Positions 15,870-24,651 of a stretch of DNA of 37,147 nt are shown piece after piece. This DNA is from an uncultured Pseudomonadota bacterium (GTDB taxonomy: Bacteria > Pseudomonadota > Alphaproteobacteria > RF32 > CAG-239). A program made the translations under genes and the position numbers. The stretch spans positions 1 through 37,147 of the forward strand of contig CASFUZ010000013.1 in assembly GCA_949298065.1 (NCBI GenBank). The letters are read 5' to 3'. The notes below the pieces were generated by a model that made no database searches, was not told where the DNA came from, and saw only the letters and a list, made by a program, of their open reading frames with translations. Every line of letters starts with the position of its first letter. Position 1 is the first letter of the stretch.

Positions 15870-16187
15870 TATCCTTACTCCTCTCTTGTTTTTTTAAATC
15901 ATAAACCAGAGATTCGCGAATTACCAGCAAAAAGTATTTCAAAAAAAATATTGTTATATTACCGTTGGTTAGCCAAATATAAAAATTCTATGGTTGACAT
16001 TTTGCGGAAAATTTGTCAATGTAATGACAAATTAGTCAAAAAAGTACAGTTTTCTATTATTCCGTTCGGATATTATATAATGCGTTCGCATGCACTCTTA
16101 TGACGCTATAGTTCTTAAGCAAATTTTCGTGAAGGGATTTCTCTGAACACCAGACTAAACTCCAAATAAATGTAAAGAGTGTTCGGG
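15870..16187. other. Gene-free AT-rich region with clustered TTGAC/GTCAA half-sites
   Basis: About 320 nt between rpe and the fba terminator without a credible coding frame. It contains a perfect 9-bp inverted repeat AATTTGTCA / TGACAAATT (16010-16033, 6-nt centre), with further GTTGACA at 15993-15999 and AGTCAA at 16034-16039. A TATAAT at 16075-16080 (plus strand) has no good -35. It may hold the rpe regulatory region or an unannotated small RNA; nothing more can be claimed. Confidence 0.45.
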
Positions 16188-16228
16188 AAAAAAGAGAACC
16201 TGCAAATCCACAAAGATTTGCAGGTTCT
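16188..16228 (-). terminator. Intrinsic terminator of fba
   Basis: On the minus strand, 14-bp perfect stem AGAACCTGCAAATC / GATTTGCAGGTTCT with a 6-nt loop, followed by C and six T. It lies 22 nt after the fba stop. Confidence 0.93.
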
Positions 16229-16250
16229 TGATTTTAAAGATTATAAAATC

Positions 16251-17300
16251 TTAGATTTCGCCGTCAGCATAGCGCTTGGCCATAACAGACATCGGCATAA
16301 CCTTAATGCCATCTGCATGACCAGCCGCACCGAATGCAATGTAACGAGCTTCGCAGACTTTCTGCATCTCTTCAATTGCGGGTTTGAGATATTTGCGCGG
16401 GTCAAACTCTTTCGGGTTCTCGGCAAAAATCTTGCGGATAGCACCTGTGATAGCCATACGGCAGTCGGTGTCTACGTTTACTTTACGAACACCGGACTTA
16501 ATGCCTCTGACAATCTCTTCTACCGGAACGCCATAAGTCTGCGGAATAGCGCCGCCGTAAGCATTAATCAAATCTTGCAGTTCTTGCGGAACAGAAGATG
16601 AACCATGCATAACCATATGGGTATTCGGCAATACTTTGTGAATCTTCTCAATAACATCAATTGCCAAAATTTCACCATCAGGCTTACGGGTGAACTTATA
16701 AGCACCATGAGATGTGCCAACGGCAACAGCTAGAGCATCAACATGAGTATCTTCAACGAATCTCTTAGCTTCCTCTGGGTCGGTTACCAAACGCTTCTTA
16801 TCAATTACGCCTTCGGCACCATGACCGTCTTCCTTATCGCCTTTACCGGTTTCCAAAGAGCCGATAACGCCTAACTCACCTTCAACAGAAGCGCCAACGG
16901 CATGCGCACGGGCAACAACTTCGCGCGTTACTTTAACATTATATTCATAAGAAGACGGAGTTTTGCCGTCTGCTTCCAAAGAACCATCCATCATTACGGA
17001 AGAATAGCCATTAACAATGGCTGATTGACAAATATTGACCGATGAGCCATGGTCTTGGTGGATACAAATCGGAAGTTCCGGGAACATCTCTATTCCGGCG
17101 GCAACCATGTGGCGAATCATCGGGTCTCCGGCAAATTTGCGCGCACCGGTTGAGGTTTGCAAAATAACCGGGGCATTGACTTTTTTTGCAGCCTGCAAAA
17201 CTGCCAGAACCTGCTCCATATCGTTAATGTTGAATGCCGGAACACCATAATTGTTCTCGGCAGCATGGTCAAGAATCTGACGCATTGTTACTAAAGGCAT
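16251..17300 (-). CDS. fba: Class II fructose-1,6-bisphosphate aldolase
   Basis: 349 residues; zinc-dependent aldolase splitting fructose 1,6-bisphosphate into glyceraldehyde 3-phosphate and dihydroxyacetone phosphate. Key motifs are HQDHGSS (catalytic Asp and a zinc His), GELGVIGS, VGTSHGAYKF and MHGSSSVPQE with later zinc histidines, and NVDTDCRMA. The length and the long GDKEDGHGAEG loop fit the subtype common in alphaproteobacteria (CbbA/FbaA type). AAGGAG stands 7 nt before the ATG. Monocistronic: own promoter upstream and strong terminator downstream. Confidence 0.96.
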   Translation of the reverse strand: MPLVTMRQILDHAAENNYGVPAFNINDMEQVLAVLQAAKKVNAPVILQTSTGARKFAGDPMIRHMVAAGIEMFPELPICIHQDHGSSVNICQSAIVNGYSSVMMDGSLEADGKTPSSYEYNVKVTREVVARAHAVGASVEGELGVIGSLETGKGDKEDGHGAEGVIDKKRLVTDPEEAKRFVEDTHVDALAVAVGTSHGAYKFTRKPDGEILAIDVIEKIHKVLPNTHMVMHGSSSVPQELQDLINAYGGAIPQTYGVPVEEIVRGIKSGVRKVNVDTDCRMAITGAIRKIFAENPKEFDPRKYLKPAIEEMQKVCEARYIAFGAAGHADGIKVMPMSVMAKRYADGEI

Positions 17301-17337
17301 AGTTTTCTCCTTATCTGTTTAATTTTTGCTATGTCGT

Positions 17338-17365
17338 AATATAGACTGTTGCCCAACTTTTGCAA
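17338..17365 (-). promoter_or_regulatory. fba promoter
   Basis: On the minus strand, -35 TTGCAA (17360-17365), 16-nt spacer, -10 TATATT (17338-17343, 5 of 6). Predicted leader about 30 nt with AAGGAG. Confidence 0.6.
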
Positions 17366-17411
17366 GATTTTTCTTAGCTCGCGTGGAAATCTTCACTTTT
17401 CTAGCTCTTGC

Positions 17412-17440
17412 TTGCTTTCATCAGCAAAATATGGTATAAT
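17412..17440 (+). promoter_or_regulatory. Extended -10 promoter of the unknown gene at 17486
   Basis: TGgTATAAT (17432-17440) with perfect -10 and TG extension; weak -35 TTGCTT at 17412-17417 with 17-nt spacer. It explains the divergent gene pair with fba. Confidence 0.65.
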
Positions 17441-17485
17441 AAACAATGTTTTGCAGGATAATTATTCAGTTAGGGGAGAATAATA

Positions 17486-18655
17486 TTGCCGCAAACGCAG
17501 AGAATCACTCATTCTTCTAACAAGCTTAAGCTTGCGTCTGCGCTTGGCTCTGCTTTATGGCGGCAAAATTTGAGCGCAAAAAAAATTTCTCCAGAAACTA
17601 AAACCGCCTCTGTCTATAGCTTAAATACCACACACACATCAAAAGACGACTTTAAGCAAAAATTGCTTGAGGTTCGTCTTAATGATATTGCGACAAAATA
17701 TTGCTCAGAAAAAAATATTGCTCCGGTTTCTGTTTCCGTCTTAAAAGTTAAGGTTACCGCAACAAAAAATACCAATGATGTTTTTGTGCCGCTTTATGCC
17801 GATAATGCTCTGGTTGAAAAACACCTGCAACCAACCCTATTTCATATGCGCTCAGAAAATTCACCCAGTATGATTCAGGTCTTTATTTTTGAAGCAGACG
17901 CGACCCAAATGGGTGATAATACCGCTGATTATCAGGCTCTTCTGGATGAAGATTATAATAACACCCCCAAAATTGAAAAAGCTCTTCACCGCGAGCTTTG
18001 GCACCACACTCTTATTGAGCGTTGCCGCAAAAAAAATCTGACTTTGGCGGATTTGGCCTCGCTTGACGTAATTCATATTCTGCAAGTGCATGATGCCTTT
18101 ATTAAATCCGCTCTGGCTGAAGAACTTATTGAACAACGCGCAGATTATATGAAAGACCACAATATTAATCTTATTGATGATAAATTTATTCTTTATAAAA
18201 AAGCTTTACGCGATAAGCTGATTAAGCCGGATAATCTTGAAATTTCTAATAGCGAAGCAGCCTTAATTGCCGACTGTGTTCAAGACTTGTTTAATGCCAA
18301 AGCTGATAGCGATTATATGCAAGGCCGCGTGCAAGCTTTTGTTCTCTGCCGCAAAGGAACTTTAGCCTCCAACAAAAAGGCCGAGCATATTTTTGAGGAT
18401 TTTATACAAGCTTGCGCCGAACATGAAATTAATGGTAATACTGTTAACCTTATGTTCAAACAAAGCAAAGAAAACTTTATCTCTCAAAGTACAATAGATT
18501 TATTGAAACAGCTTGATAAAAATCTTTTTACCAAACGTGATGAAGAGGCTGTTTCGGCTTATTTTCACTACGACAAAGAAGACTTGCAGAAAACGCTTAA
18601 TGAATTTAAAAGTTCTATTCTTAAATTTTATAAAAACAAAGAATATTTGCGCTAA
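17486..18655 (+). CDS. Unrecognised cytoplasmic protein, TTG start
   Basis: 389 residues, not recognised. The reading begins at TTG (17486) with AGGGGAG about 7 nt upstream, and the promoter at 17412-17440 gives a leader of about 40 nt. There is no signal peptide or membrane helix. The N-terminal 60 residues are basic and Ser/Thr-rich and probably disordered; residues about 75-160 look mixed alpha/beta; the remainder (about 160-389) is helical and charged, with HRELWHH at about 168 that does not fit a known metal-binding motif. The base composition is more AT-rich than the neighbouring metabolic genes. It converges with the ABC exporter with only 2 nt between the stops and no terminator. Lineage-specific protein of unknown role. 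Confidence 0.75.
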   Translation: MPQTQRITHSSNKLKLASALGSALWRQNLSAKKISPETKTASVYSLNTTHTSKDDFKQKLLEVRLNDIATKYCSEKNIAPVSVSVLKVKVTATKNTNDVFVPLYADNALVEKHLQPTLFHMRSENSPSMIQVFIFEADATQMGDNTADYQALLDEDYNNTPKIEKALHRELWHHTLIERCRKKNLTLADLASLDVIHILQVHDAFIKSALAEELIEQRADYMKDHNINLIDDKFILYKKALRDKLIKPDNLEISNSEAALIADCVQDLFNAKADSDYMQGRVQAFVLCRKGTLASNKKAEHIFEDFIQACAEHEINGNTVNLMFKQSKENFISQSTIDLLKQLDKNLFTKRDEEAVSAYFHYDKEDLQKTLNEFKSSILKFYKNKEYLR

Positions 18656-18657
18656 GC

Positions 18658-20433
18658 TTAAGCTGCTTTCTTTTTAAACTGGGCGTTATACAATGCTTTA
18701 TATGCACCATTCTCAATATTCAGCAAGCTCTCATGCGTGCCTTCTTCAACAACCTGACCATCATTTACCACTACGATTTTGTCCGCATTCTGAACTGTTG
18801 ACAAACGATGCGCAATGACAAATACCGTTCTATCTTTCATCAGATTATCTATAGCTTTTTGGACAACGGCCTCCGCCTTATTATCCAAGGCCGAAGTGGC
18901 TTCATCCAAAATGACTATCGGCGCATTTTTTACAAAAGCACGCGCAATGGCCAAACGTTGACGCTGCCCGCCGGAAAGCAAAGCGCCTCTTTCCCCGATT
19001 TCGGTATCAATACCATTTTCAAGACCGGCTACAAAATCATCTAAGTATGCCATCTTGAGAGCTTTTTCAATTTCTTCATCCGTGGCATTTTCTTTGCCGA
19101 TGATAATATTGTCGCGGATTGTTCCCTCAAACAAAAAGTTATCCTGAAAAACAACGGCAATATTATCACGCAGAGATTCTAAACTTAAATCGCGGATATC
19201 CTCTCCGTCAATTTTTATCGCTCCTGATTTGACATCATAAAAACGCGGCAACAAGTTAACCAAAGTGGTTTTTCCGCCACCTGAATTACCAACAATCGCC
19301 GTCGTGGTACCAGCCTTGACTTTAAGATTGATATTTTTTAATACCGGTGTATCTGCAATATACTCAAAACAAACATTTTCAAAACAAATGTCATTTTTTA
19401 TTTGCTTTAGTTCTTTGGCATTTTTCTTGTCTTGAATCTCCGGTGTAATGTCTAAAATATCTAATACACGTTCTATCGCTAAAAATGATACTTGAACATT
19501 ATTAAAGTTTTTGCCAATGCCTTTTATCGGCGTGTAAAGCATAACCAATGCAGTAATAAATGATACAAAATTACCACTGGTTATGGTGCCGTTAACAATT
19601 AAATAGCTTCCATAACCAATAACACCGCCAATACCGATGGAAACAATCACGTGCATTAACGGCGTCATCCAAGCCGTCCGCTGAATCATCTTCATCGTCA
19701 GCTTAAAAATCGTGCGCAATGTATTATCAAATTTATTATAAATTTTTTGTTGCAAATTGTAAGAGTAAATGGTTTTTGCTCCGGAATAAGTTTCATTATA
19801 ATTTGTAAATATTTTTGCCCCTTCCGTTACACTTTTAAGCACAATATATTTAATACGGCGCTTGACTGAAGCCAATGGCATCAAGGCACAAATCAGAACA
19901 ACAATCGCAATAATGGATAGTTGCCATGAGTTATATATCAATACACAAATCAATGATAAAGAAGAGAAAAGTCTTGAAATAAATATTTTAAGATTATCCA
20001 ACAAACCAGTACAAGCCATATCCGCATCGCTTGAAAAACGCTGCATAATATAGCCGGAGTTGTTTTTGTCATAAAATGAAATGTCTAAACTAACCAGTTT
20101 TTTGAACAGAGCCCTTTTGAGGTCATGATTTATTTTTGTTCCGACCCAAGTATTTAAGTAGGTGGCTGCATAGTTCAAAAAACCCTGTACCGTTGTGAAG
20201 GCAACTATCAATATCGGAATATAGGCTGGTGATTGATCTGTCTTATCAACCAAGACTAAATCCATATATGGCTTTAATGCTAATGCGACAACAGAATCTA
20301 ATGCTCCAATCGGAATACATAGCAAAATACCTATCAGCGCTCTTATCCAATAGGGTTTTACAAAAGGCCACATCCTCTTGTAATGTTCGGTAAATTTTAT
20401 TTCCGTTCCTTCTGTTATAAGTTTTTCTGCCAT
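18658..20433 (-). CDS. ABC exporter, fused permease and ATPase (MsbA-like)
   Basis: 591 residues. Transmembrane domain about 20-330 with six helices, nucleotide-binding domain about 350-580. Walker A is GNSGGGKTT, Q-loop AVVFQDNFLF, signature LSGGQRQRLAIARAF, Walker B IVILDEATSALD, and H-loop FVIAHRLSTV; all appear functional. This protein resembles the MsbA-type exporters (lipid A core and related lipids) more closely than the exporter at 1832-3610, but substrate cannot be fixed from sequence. AGGAA lies about 6 nt before the ATG. It follows the DUF1294 gene by 70 nt and is probably the third gene of the M48 peptidase unit. Confidence 0.9.
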   Translation of the reverse strand: MAEKLITEGTEIKFTEHYKRMWPFVKPYWIRALIGILLCIPIGALDSVVALALKPYMDLVLVDKTDQSPAYIPILIVAFTTVQGFLNYAATYLNTWVGTKINHDLKRALFKKLVSLDISFYDKNNSGYIMQRFSSDADMACTGLLDNLKIFISRLFSSLSLICVLIYNSWQLSIIAIVVLICALMPLASVKRRIKYIVLKSVTEGAKIFTNYNETYSGAKTIYSYNLQQKIYNKFDNTLRTIFKLTMKMIQRTAWMTPLMHVIVSIGIGGVIGYGSYLIVNGTITSGNFVSFITALVMLYTPIKGIGKNFNNVQVSFLAIERVLDILDITPEIQDKKNAKELKQIKNDICFENVCFEYIADTPVLKNINLKVKAGTTTAIVGNSGGGKTTLVNLLPRFYDVKSGAIKIDGEDIRDLSLESLRDNIAVVFQDNFLFEGTIRDNIIIGKENATDEEIEKALKMAYLDDFVAGLENGIDTEIGERGALLSGGQRQRLAIARAFVKNAPIVILDEATSALDNKAEAVVQKAIDNLMKDRTVFVIAHRLSTVQNADKIVVVNDGQVVEEGTHESLLNIENGAYKALYNAQFKKKAA

Positions 20434-20503
20434 AATTATTCCTAATTTGTTACAAAATTCTGTCGTATCATAAACATAAAGTCGTATTTATGCAAGTTTA
20501 AAC

Positions 20504-20941
20504 CTAAAGCAATCCCAAATACTTCAGTATTATGTAAATGGCTGCTATCTGCATAAATAAAATAAACCAAAACATGGATTGATAACTGCGCTTCTTGGTT
20601 TTGTGACGGAATATTCTTTGCGCCAGCAAAGCACCGCTCCAACCGCCTAAAAACTCTAATGTATGTAGATTTATCTCCGGCACGCGCCATGCTCCTTTTA
20701 TCGCTGCACGTTTGTCTACCCAATAAGCCAATATCGTTACCATATTTATGAACACAAACTGAAAGACTATAAACAAAAGTAGCGTCTTTGACCCAAAAAC
20801 CGAAGCTCTGAAATAGTGCGTTTCAATATAATATGCACTTAAAATGACTAAAGCCGAATGCAATATATAAAAACTATTTTTTTGCAGCGGACGTATTAAA
20901 AACAACAAACCTATTAAGATTACCGAATAAGTGATTACCAT
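20504..20941 (-). CDS. DUF1294 small membrane protein
   Basis: 145 residues with four predicted helices (about 3-18, 25-42, 50-72, 122-140). The segment YWVDKRAAIKGAWRVPE, then GGWSGALLAQ and RHKTKKRSYQ is the DUF1294 signature. Members in other bacteria are often shorter (about 90 residues) or fused to a cold-shock domain; here an extra N-terminal helix pair is present. Function unknown. Its ATG overlaps the end of the M48 peptidase gene by 7 nt (ATGGTAA), so the two are translationally coupled. Between its stop and the ABC gene lie about 70 nt with no further feature. Confidence 0.8.
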   Translation of the reverse strand: MVITYSVILIGLLFLIRPLQKNSFYILHSALVILSAYYIETHYFRASVFGSKTLLLFIVFQFVFINMVTILAYWVDKRAAIKGAWRVPEINLHTLEFLGGWSGALLAQRIFRHKTKKRSYQSMFWFILFMQIAAIYIILKYLGLL

Positions 20942-22122
20942 AGCCCATTATCCTTTGTTATGTCTGTCTTATTCTTCAGATGCTTATTGGTTTTCTTAAA
21001 ATCAGGAACCAAATCCGAACGCTTGTCGCCTAAAGCCAACTTCATATCTATCTCCTTAGCTGTTTCTCTGGCTAAAGCTAAACGCTTTGATGAAGATGGA
21101 TGCGTGCTGTCTGATTCATATACATATATATCCATCGGGCTTAGCGCGCCTAAAAGTTTTTGCATATCTCCGGCTTTGTGATAATCATATCCGGCTCTGG
21201 CTAAAAGATACAGCCCCACATAATCTGCCTCCATCTCATATTCTTGTGAATATGCATTCCAGCCTACGGCTGCCGCAGCATCCATCGTGCTACCATCTCC
21301 GCCTATTGAGAAATCTATGGCCGCGCCAATCAAGGCTCCTATCAGCATATTTTGCCCCTTGGATTCACGATGACCTAAAACATTATGGGCCAACTCATGC
21401 GCTACAACTGCAGCTAAAGCCGTATCATCCGAAACATAATCCATCATTCTTGCCGTCATTATGATACTATCTCCCGTAGCATAGGCATTAATATCCGGCG
21501 ATGTATCATTAACTCCTATGTAATAAGGGCAGACCATATCCGGCTCAAAAGAATATTTTTTGCTCTTCCCATTACGCTCCAATTCTAATTCTATCGGAAT
21601 GCCATTCCCGCTTTTATACATTTGTTCATAAATAATATTAAAAACCTCATTATTATCATCTTCTTTAGAAATCAGCATACCGTTTATACTTACCAACCTG
21701 TCTCCTTTTTTTACTCCCGCTTTCTCGGCTGCCGACCCCTTATAGACACCTTCAATCCAGACTTCTCCCACATTTCGCCCATATAACATCTGTGCATCAT
21801 CATGCTCTTCTTTAAGAGCATCATATGAAGCACTCCACTTCCATACATTCAATCGGTTTATACGCATAAAATCAACCCCGATGTCTGCCAAAAGCTTGCG
21901 GTCACACATTTCTTGTCCCGTAGATTTGCGAAGATTGTAGGCTATCTCTCCCAATCGCTGGCGGCGTTGTGTGGAAAGCTGGTATGAATACCGGCGGAGC
22001 TCTCGCCGAACATCTTTCATATCATAGCTATCTACCGTGGGAATGTTAGGATGCCTTGTTGTCGGCATTGCACAAGAGCTCAGAAAAACCAGCGAAACCA
22101 GACAAAAGAATATATATTTCAT
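20935..22122 (-). CDS. M48-family metallopeptidase lipoprotein with PDZ domain
   Basis: 395 residues. Signal peptide with lipobox LSSC (Cys at about 17) predicts a lipid-anchored periplasmic protein. Residues about 125-200 form a PDZ domain (KGSAAEKAGVKKGDRLVSIN). The peptidase domain (about 205-370) has the zinc motif HELAHNVLGH and the third ligand Glu in EYEMEADYVGL, as in M48 (BepA/LoiP-like) enzymes that act on misfolded outer-membrane proteins. The C-terminal 30 residues are basic and probably disordered. First gene of a minus-strand unit with DUF1294 and an ABC exporter. The role in envelope quality control is inferred from family. Confidence 0.92.
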   Translation of the reverse strand: MKYIFFCLVSLVFLSSCAMPTTRHPNIPTVDSYDMKDVRRELRRYSYQLSTQRRQRLGEIAYNLRKSTGQEMCDRKLLADIGVDFMRINRLNVWKWSASYDALKEEHDDAQMLYGRNVGEVWIEGVYKGSAAEKAGVKKGDRLVSINGMLISKEDDNNEVFNIIYEQMYKSGNGIPIELELERNGKSKKYSFEPDMVCPYYIGVNDTSPDINAYATGDSIIMTARMMDYVSDDTALAAVVAHELAHNVLGHRESKGQNMLIGALIGAAIDFSIGGDGSTMDAAAAVGWNAYSQEYEMEADYVGLYLLARAGYDYHKAGDMQKLLGALSPMDIYVYESDSTHPSSSKRLALARETAKEIDMKLALGDKRSDLVPDFKKTNKHLKNKTDITKDNGLW

Positions 22123-22273
22123 TTTAAGTCCATATTTAGGTAAAAAACAATATTCGTAATCTATACAATATTTTTATAAATTGCAATTAGTGAATAACTT
22201 TAAAAACTTATGTTAAATTCAGAAAAAAGCTTATATAGTAAATGCAATATGAGTTTTTTAGGATATGTAAAAT

Positions 22274-22789
22274 ATGAAAAATTTATTGTTTGTACCCGCT
22301 GCCTTGTGCCTTGTCGCTTGCGAAGGAACTATCTTTGAGCAAAAAAAAGAACAGGTATTTGTTATTGACAGCCCTTATGTCTATGAACAGACAAATGATA
22401 TGATGATGCCGGATGTTTATGCTTTGGCCGCTACGCGTTCAGTTAACAAGATGTTGGACCAAACCGCTGATATTTACGGGAAAAATTCTGCACCAAAACT
22501 TTATATTACCGAATTTAAAAAACTCAGCAAATCCCTGCCTGACGGCTTGTATTATGCCAAAGATACAACTAAACGAATTATTGACGAATCCCATATTTAC
22601 ATTCCTGTCAATAACCTTAATGATGCCGACTATTATTTAGAAACGCAAATTAAAGAAATTTCTTTCCAAAATAATCAAATTCCTTTTATTGAATATAAAA
22701 TTGTTCTTTTTGATAAAGATAACAACAAGATTAATGAATGGACGGAAACTATCCGTCAGCTACAAAATGATGATAAAAGTTGGTGGTAA
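22274..22789 (+). CDS. Putative lipoprotein, LpoB/FlgO-like
   Basis: 171 residues with a lipobox LVAC (Cys at 16), so probably lipid-anchored in the outer membrane. The C-terminal part, with NDADYYLETQIKEIS, a strand, then FDKDNNKINEWTETIR, follows the pattern of LpoB/FlgO/CsgG-type proteins (a D-Y-x-L-x-G strand then a D-x-x-x-x-x-x-W strand), which activate penicillin-binding proteins or form flagellar or secretion rings. This is an inference from pattern only. The next gene starts directly after its stop codon (TAAATG). An AGGA lies about 9 nt before the ATG; no convincing promoter was found in the 150-nt divergent gap 22123-22273. Confidence 0.7.
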   Translation: MKNLLFVPAALCLVACEGTIFEQKKEQVFVIDSPYVYEQTNDMMMPDVYALAATRSVNKMLDQTADIYGKNSAPKLYITEFKKLSKSLPDGLYYAKDTTKRIIDESHIYIPVNNLNDADYYLETQIKEISFQNNQIPFIEYKIVLFDKDNNKINEWTETIRQLQNDDKSWW

Positions 22790-23848
22790 ATGAAGCTTAT
22801 TGTTTATGCTATTGTTTTATTTTGTTGTTTGATGACCAAAATCGTTTGGGCCGATAGTAGTGCTATTCCGATTAAAGGAAATGCTTGTGAAAAATTTACT
22901 CCTAATGAAGCAAAATCTACTGTTCGGGTCAGAGTGACCGATAAAGCAAGCTTTTTGGCGGTTAACTCTATCAATGAGGTTAGCTCTTTCCGTGACGGAA
23001 TGAATGAACATGATTATAACGTATTGGTCTATGGCTTGGTGGACAATGCCATTGAGGATATGACAGCCAAAACCACAAAACAAACTGACGAAGAATTGTG
23101 CGTTGAAGTCAGCGGATATGTTAATCTTGATAATATTTTGCAAGCGGTTACCGAACAAGAAAAAAACTCAGCCCCTTCAAACTTAGATAATCAGAATACG
23201 ATGACTGAAATTGTTAATGATGTAAACAACAGTTATTCAGAACTGCAAAATACACCAACAACAATTATTCCTCCTTCTGATGATGAGGTTATTGAAAAGC
23301 ACAAAGCGCCTCTTTCTTCAACAGAGAATTTGAATTTGCCCACAGAAGCTGAAAAGAAAGCTCAAGCTATTCCCCTCACTGAAGAAGAAAGCAACCAAAA
23401 TATTGATGACAAGCGCGGATTGGTTTATATTGCACCGACTGAGTTTTTTGATAAAAGTACCTCTGATGCTCACGCGCAGATTTTGCGTGCCCTCTTTGAA
23501 AATGATAAAAATTATTTTATTACGGATAAAAAAGATTTAGCTGACTATATTATAAAGACAAAGGTTTTGCGGGCCAAAGTAGACCCCATAAATTCCAGCA
23601 CGAATCGCTTGCAAATGGTGGTTTCGGTTGAAGCAGAATTTCCGGATGAAAAGGCTTCTGTCATAGAGCATCAGAATCGCTTTGTTTTGTTTAACAGCAG
23701 CGAAAATGAGCAAGAAGTTGCGGCTAAACTTTTGAAAAAACTTTTTGCGGCTGCCGGTGAAAAAATAAAAGATAAAGTCAACCAAGCCGAACGCCGCAGA
23801 AGACCGGATAAAGCTTTGCCGGAAATTATTACACCTGCCGCTAAATAG
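22790..23848 (+). CDS. Exported protein, possibly FlgT/LpoB-like
   Basis: 352 residues. Signal peptide of about 21 residues ending VWADSS, no lipobox. N-terminal domain (about 25-120) includes DEELCVEVSGYVNLDNI, like the beta strand ending FlgT-type N-terminal domains; a Pro/Ser/Thr/Glu-rich linker (about 125-205) follows; the last part (about 208-335) has GLVYIAPTEFFDKS and ADYIIKTKVLRAK, resembling the TolB-N/LpoB fold seen in its neighbour. Ends with a basic tail. The two genes abut and are clearly co-expressed. No flagellar genes are visible nearby, so a flagellar role is not claimed. Its last 8 nt overlap the convergent gene 23841-24650. Confidence 0.7.
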   Translation: MKLIVYAIVLFCCLMTKIVWADSSAIPIKGNACEKFTPNEAKSTVRVRVTDKASFLAVNSINEVSSFRDGMNEHDYNVLVYGLVDNAIEDMTAKTTKQTDEELCVEVSGYVNLDNILQAVTEQEKNSAPSNLDNQNTMTEIVNDVNNSYSELQNTPTTIIPPSDDEVIEKHKAPLSSTENLNLPTEAEKKAQAIPLTEEESNQNIDDKRGLVYIAPTEFFDKSTSDAHAQILRALFENDKNYFITDKKDLADYIIKTKVLRAKVDPINSSTNRLQMVVSVEAEFPDEKASVIEHQNRFVLFNSSENEQEVAAKLLKKLFAAAGEKIKDKVNQAERRRRPDKALPEIITPAAK

Positions 23849-24650
23849 TAGGAGAGGAATAAGCGCTTATCGGTAAAACGGTAAAACTCAAGTTATTGAG
23901 TTTTTTTGTTCCTTTAGCCGCACAAACTGCTGAAATCTGAATATCTAATTTTTCTTTGAGTTTATTACAATCTAATATCTCTTTTCCGACATAAAGTAAA
24001 ATTTCCAAGTCCGTAAAACCTCTGTCCGTATATATATTAAACTCATAAGCACAAAGCGTGTCTTTTACCATATCCAAAACGCGGCGCTGTATCCCCCTAA
24101 AAGTCTCAGTATAGTTTAGATAACGATAAACAGCCGTAAAATCCGTCAGCGCTTTTTTAGAGCCAACAGTCATTAGCTGCGATGCGACTTTTTCCAACAC
24201 CATAACTTGTCCCGAAGCTATGGCATATTTTAAAAACAAATGGCCATAATCATTAATATTGTCTGTCATTCTCTCAAAATATGGTTTCAGCAAAATTGAG
24301 GCCATTTCTATCAAACTCAAATTAAGTAAGTCATTAATATAACTTTTTTCAAACTCAGGCTTCATTGTTCCACCTATTTCCCATATCCGATACGCAATAG
24401 ATTGAGCTTTTTGGTGGTTGCCAAGCATTAACTCTATTCTTAATAAAACTTCTAATCCTTCTATATTTTGCGGAGAATTTTTTAATAAATCATAGACTTG
24501 GCGTTCATAATTTTCTATTTGCGGCGTATCTTCATACGATGTGATTGACAACAAACGTAAAAAACCTGAAAACTCTGTCGGCTTTTGGGGGGCTAAACTA
24601 CCTGCAGCATTATGTATCGGTTGCGGTAAGGTACTTTGTGTATCTGCCAT
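23841..24650 (-). CDS. Unrecognised helical (TPR-like) protein downstream of dtd
   Basis: 269 residues, not recognised. After a disordered start (about 1-30) the sequence is a series of amphipathic helices spaced like TPR or related helical-repeat units (for example LLRIELMLGNHQKAQSIA at about 65-83), with a beta-looking C-terminal end. No signal peptide or membrane helix. It begins 1 nt after the dtd stop with GGAG in the end of dtd, so it is the second gene of that unit. It overlaps the convergent gene's stop by 8 nt and has no terminator of its own. Function unknown. Confidence 0.75.
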   Translation of the reverse strand: MADTQSTLPQPIHNAAGSLAPQKPTEFSGFLRLLSITSYEDTPQIENYERQVYDLLKNSPQNIEGLEVLLRIELMLGNHQKAQSIAYRIWEIGGTMKPEFEKSYINDLLNLSLIEMASILLKPYFERMTDNINDYGHLFLKYAIASGQVMVLEKVASQLMTVGSKKALTDFTAVYRYLNYTETFRGIQRRVLDMVKDTLCAYEFNIYTDRGFTDLEILLYVGKEILDCNKLKEKLDIQISAVCAAKGTKKLNNLSFTVLPISAYSSPTI

Positions 24651-24651
24651 C

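Noticed and set aside
17980..18020. HRELWHH in the unknown protein as a zinc protease motif
   Set aside because: The spacing fits neither HExxH nor HxxEH, and no third ligand motif is visible.
20442..20723. Minus-strand open frame of 93 codons
   Set aside because: Overlaps most of the DUF1294 gene in another frame and lacks its conserved motifs.
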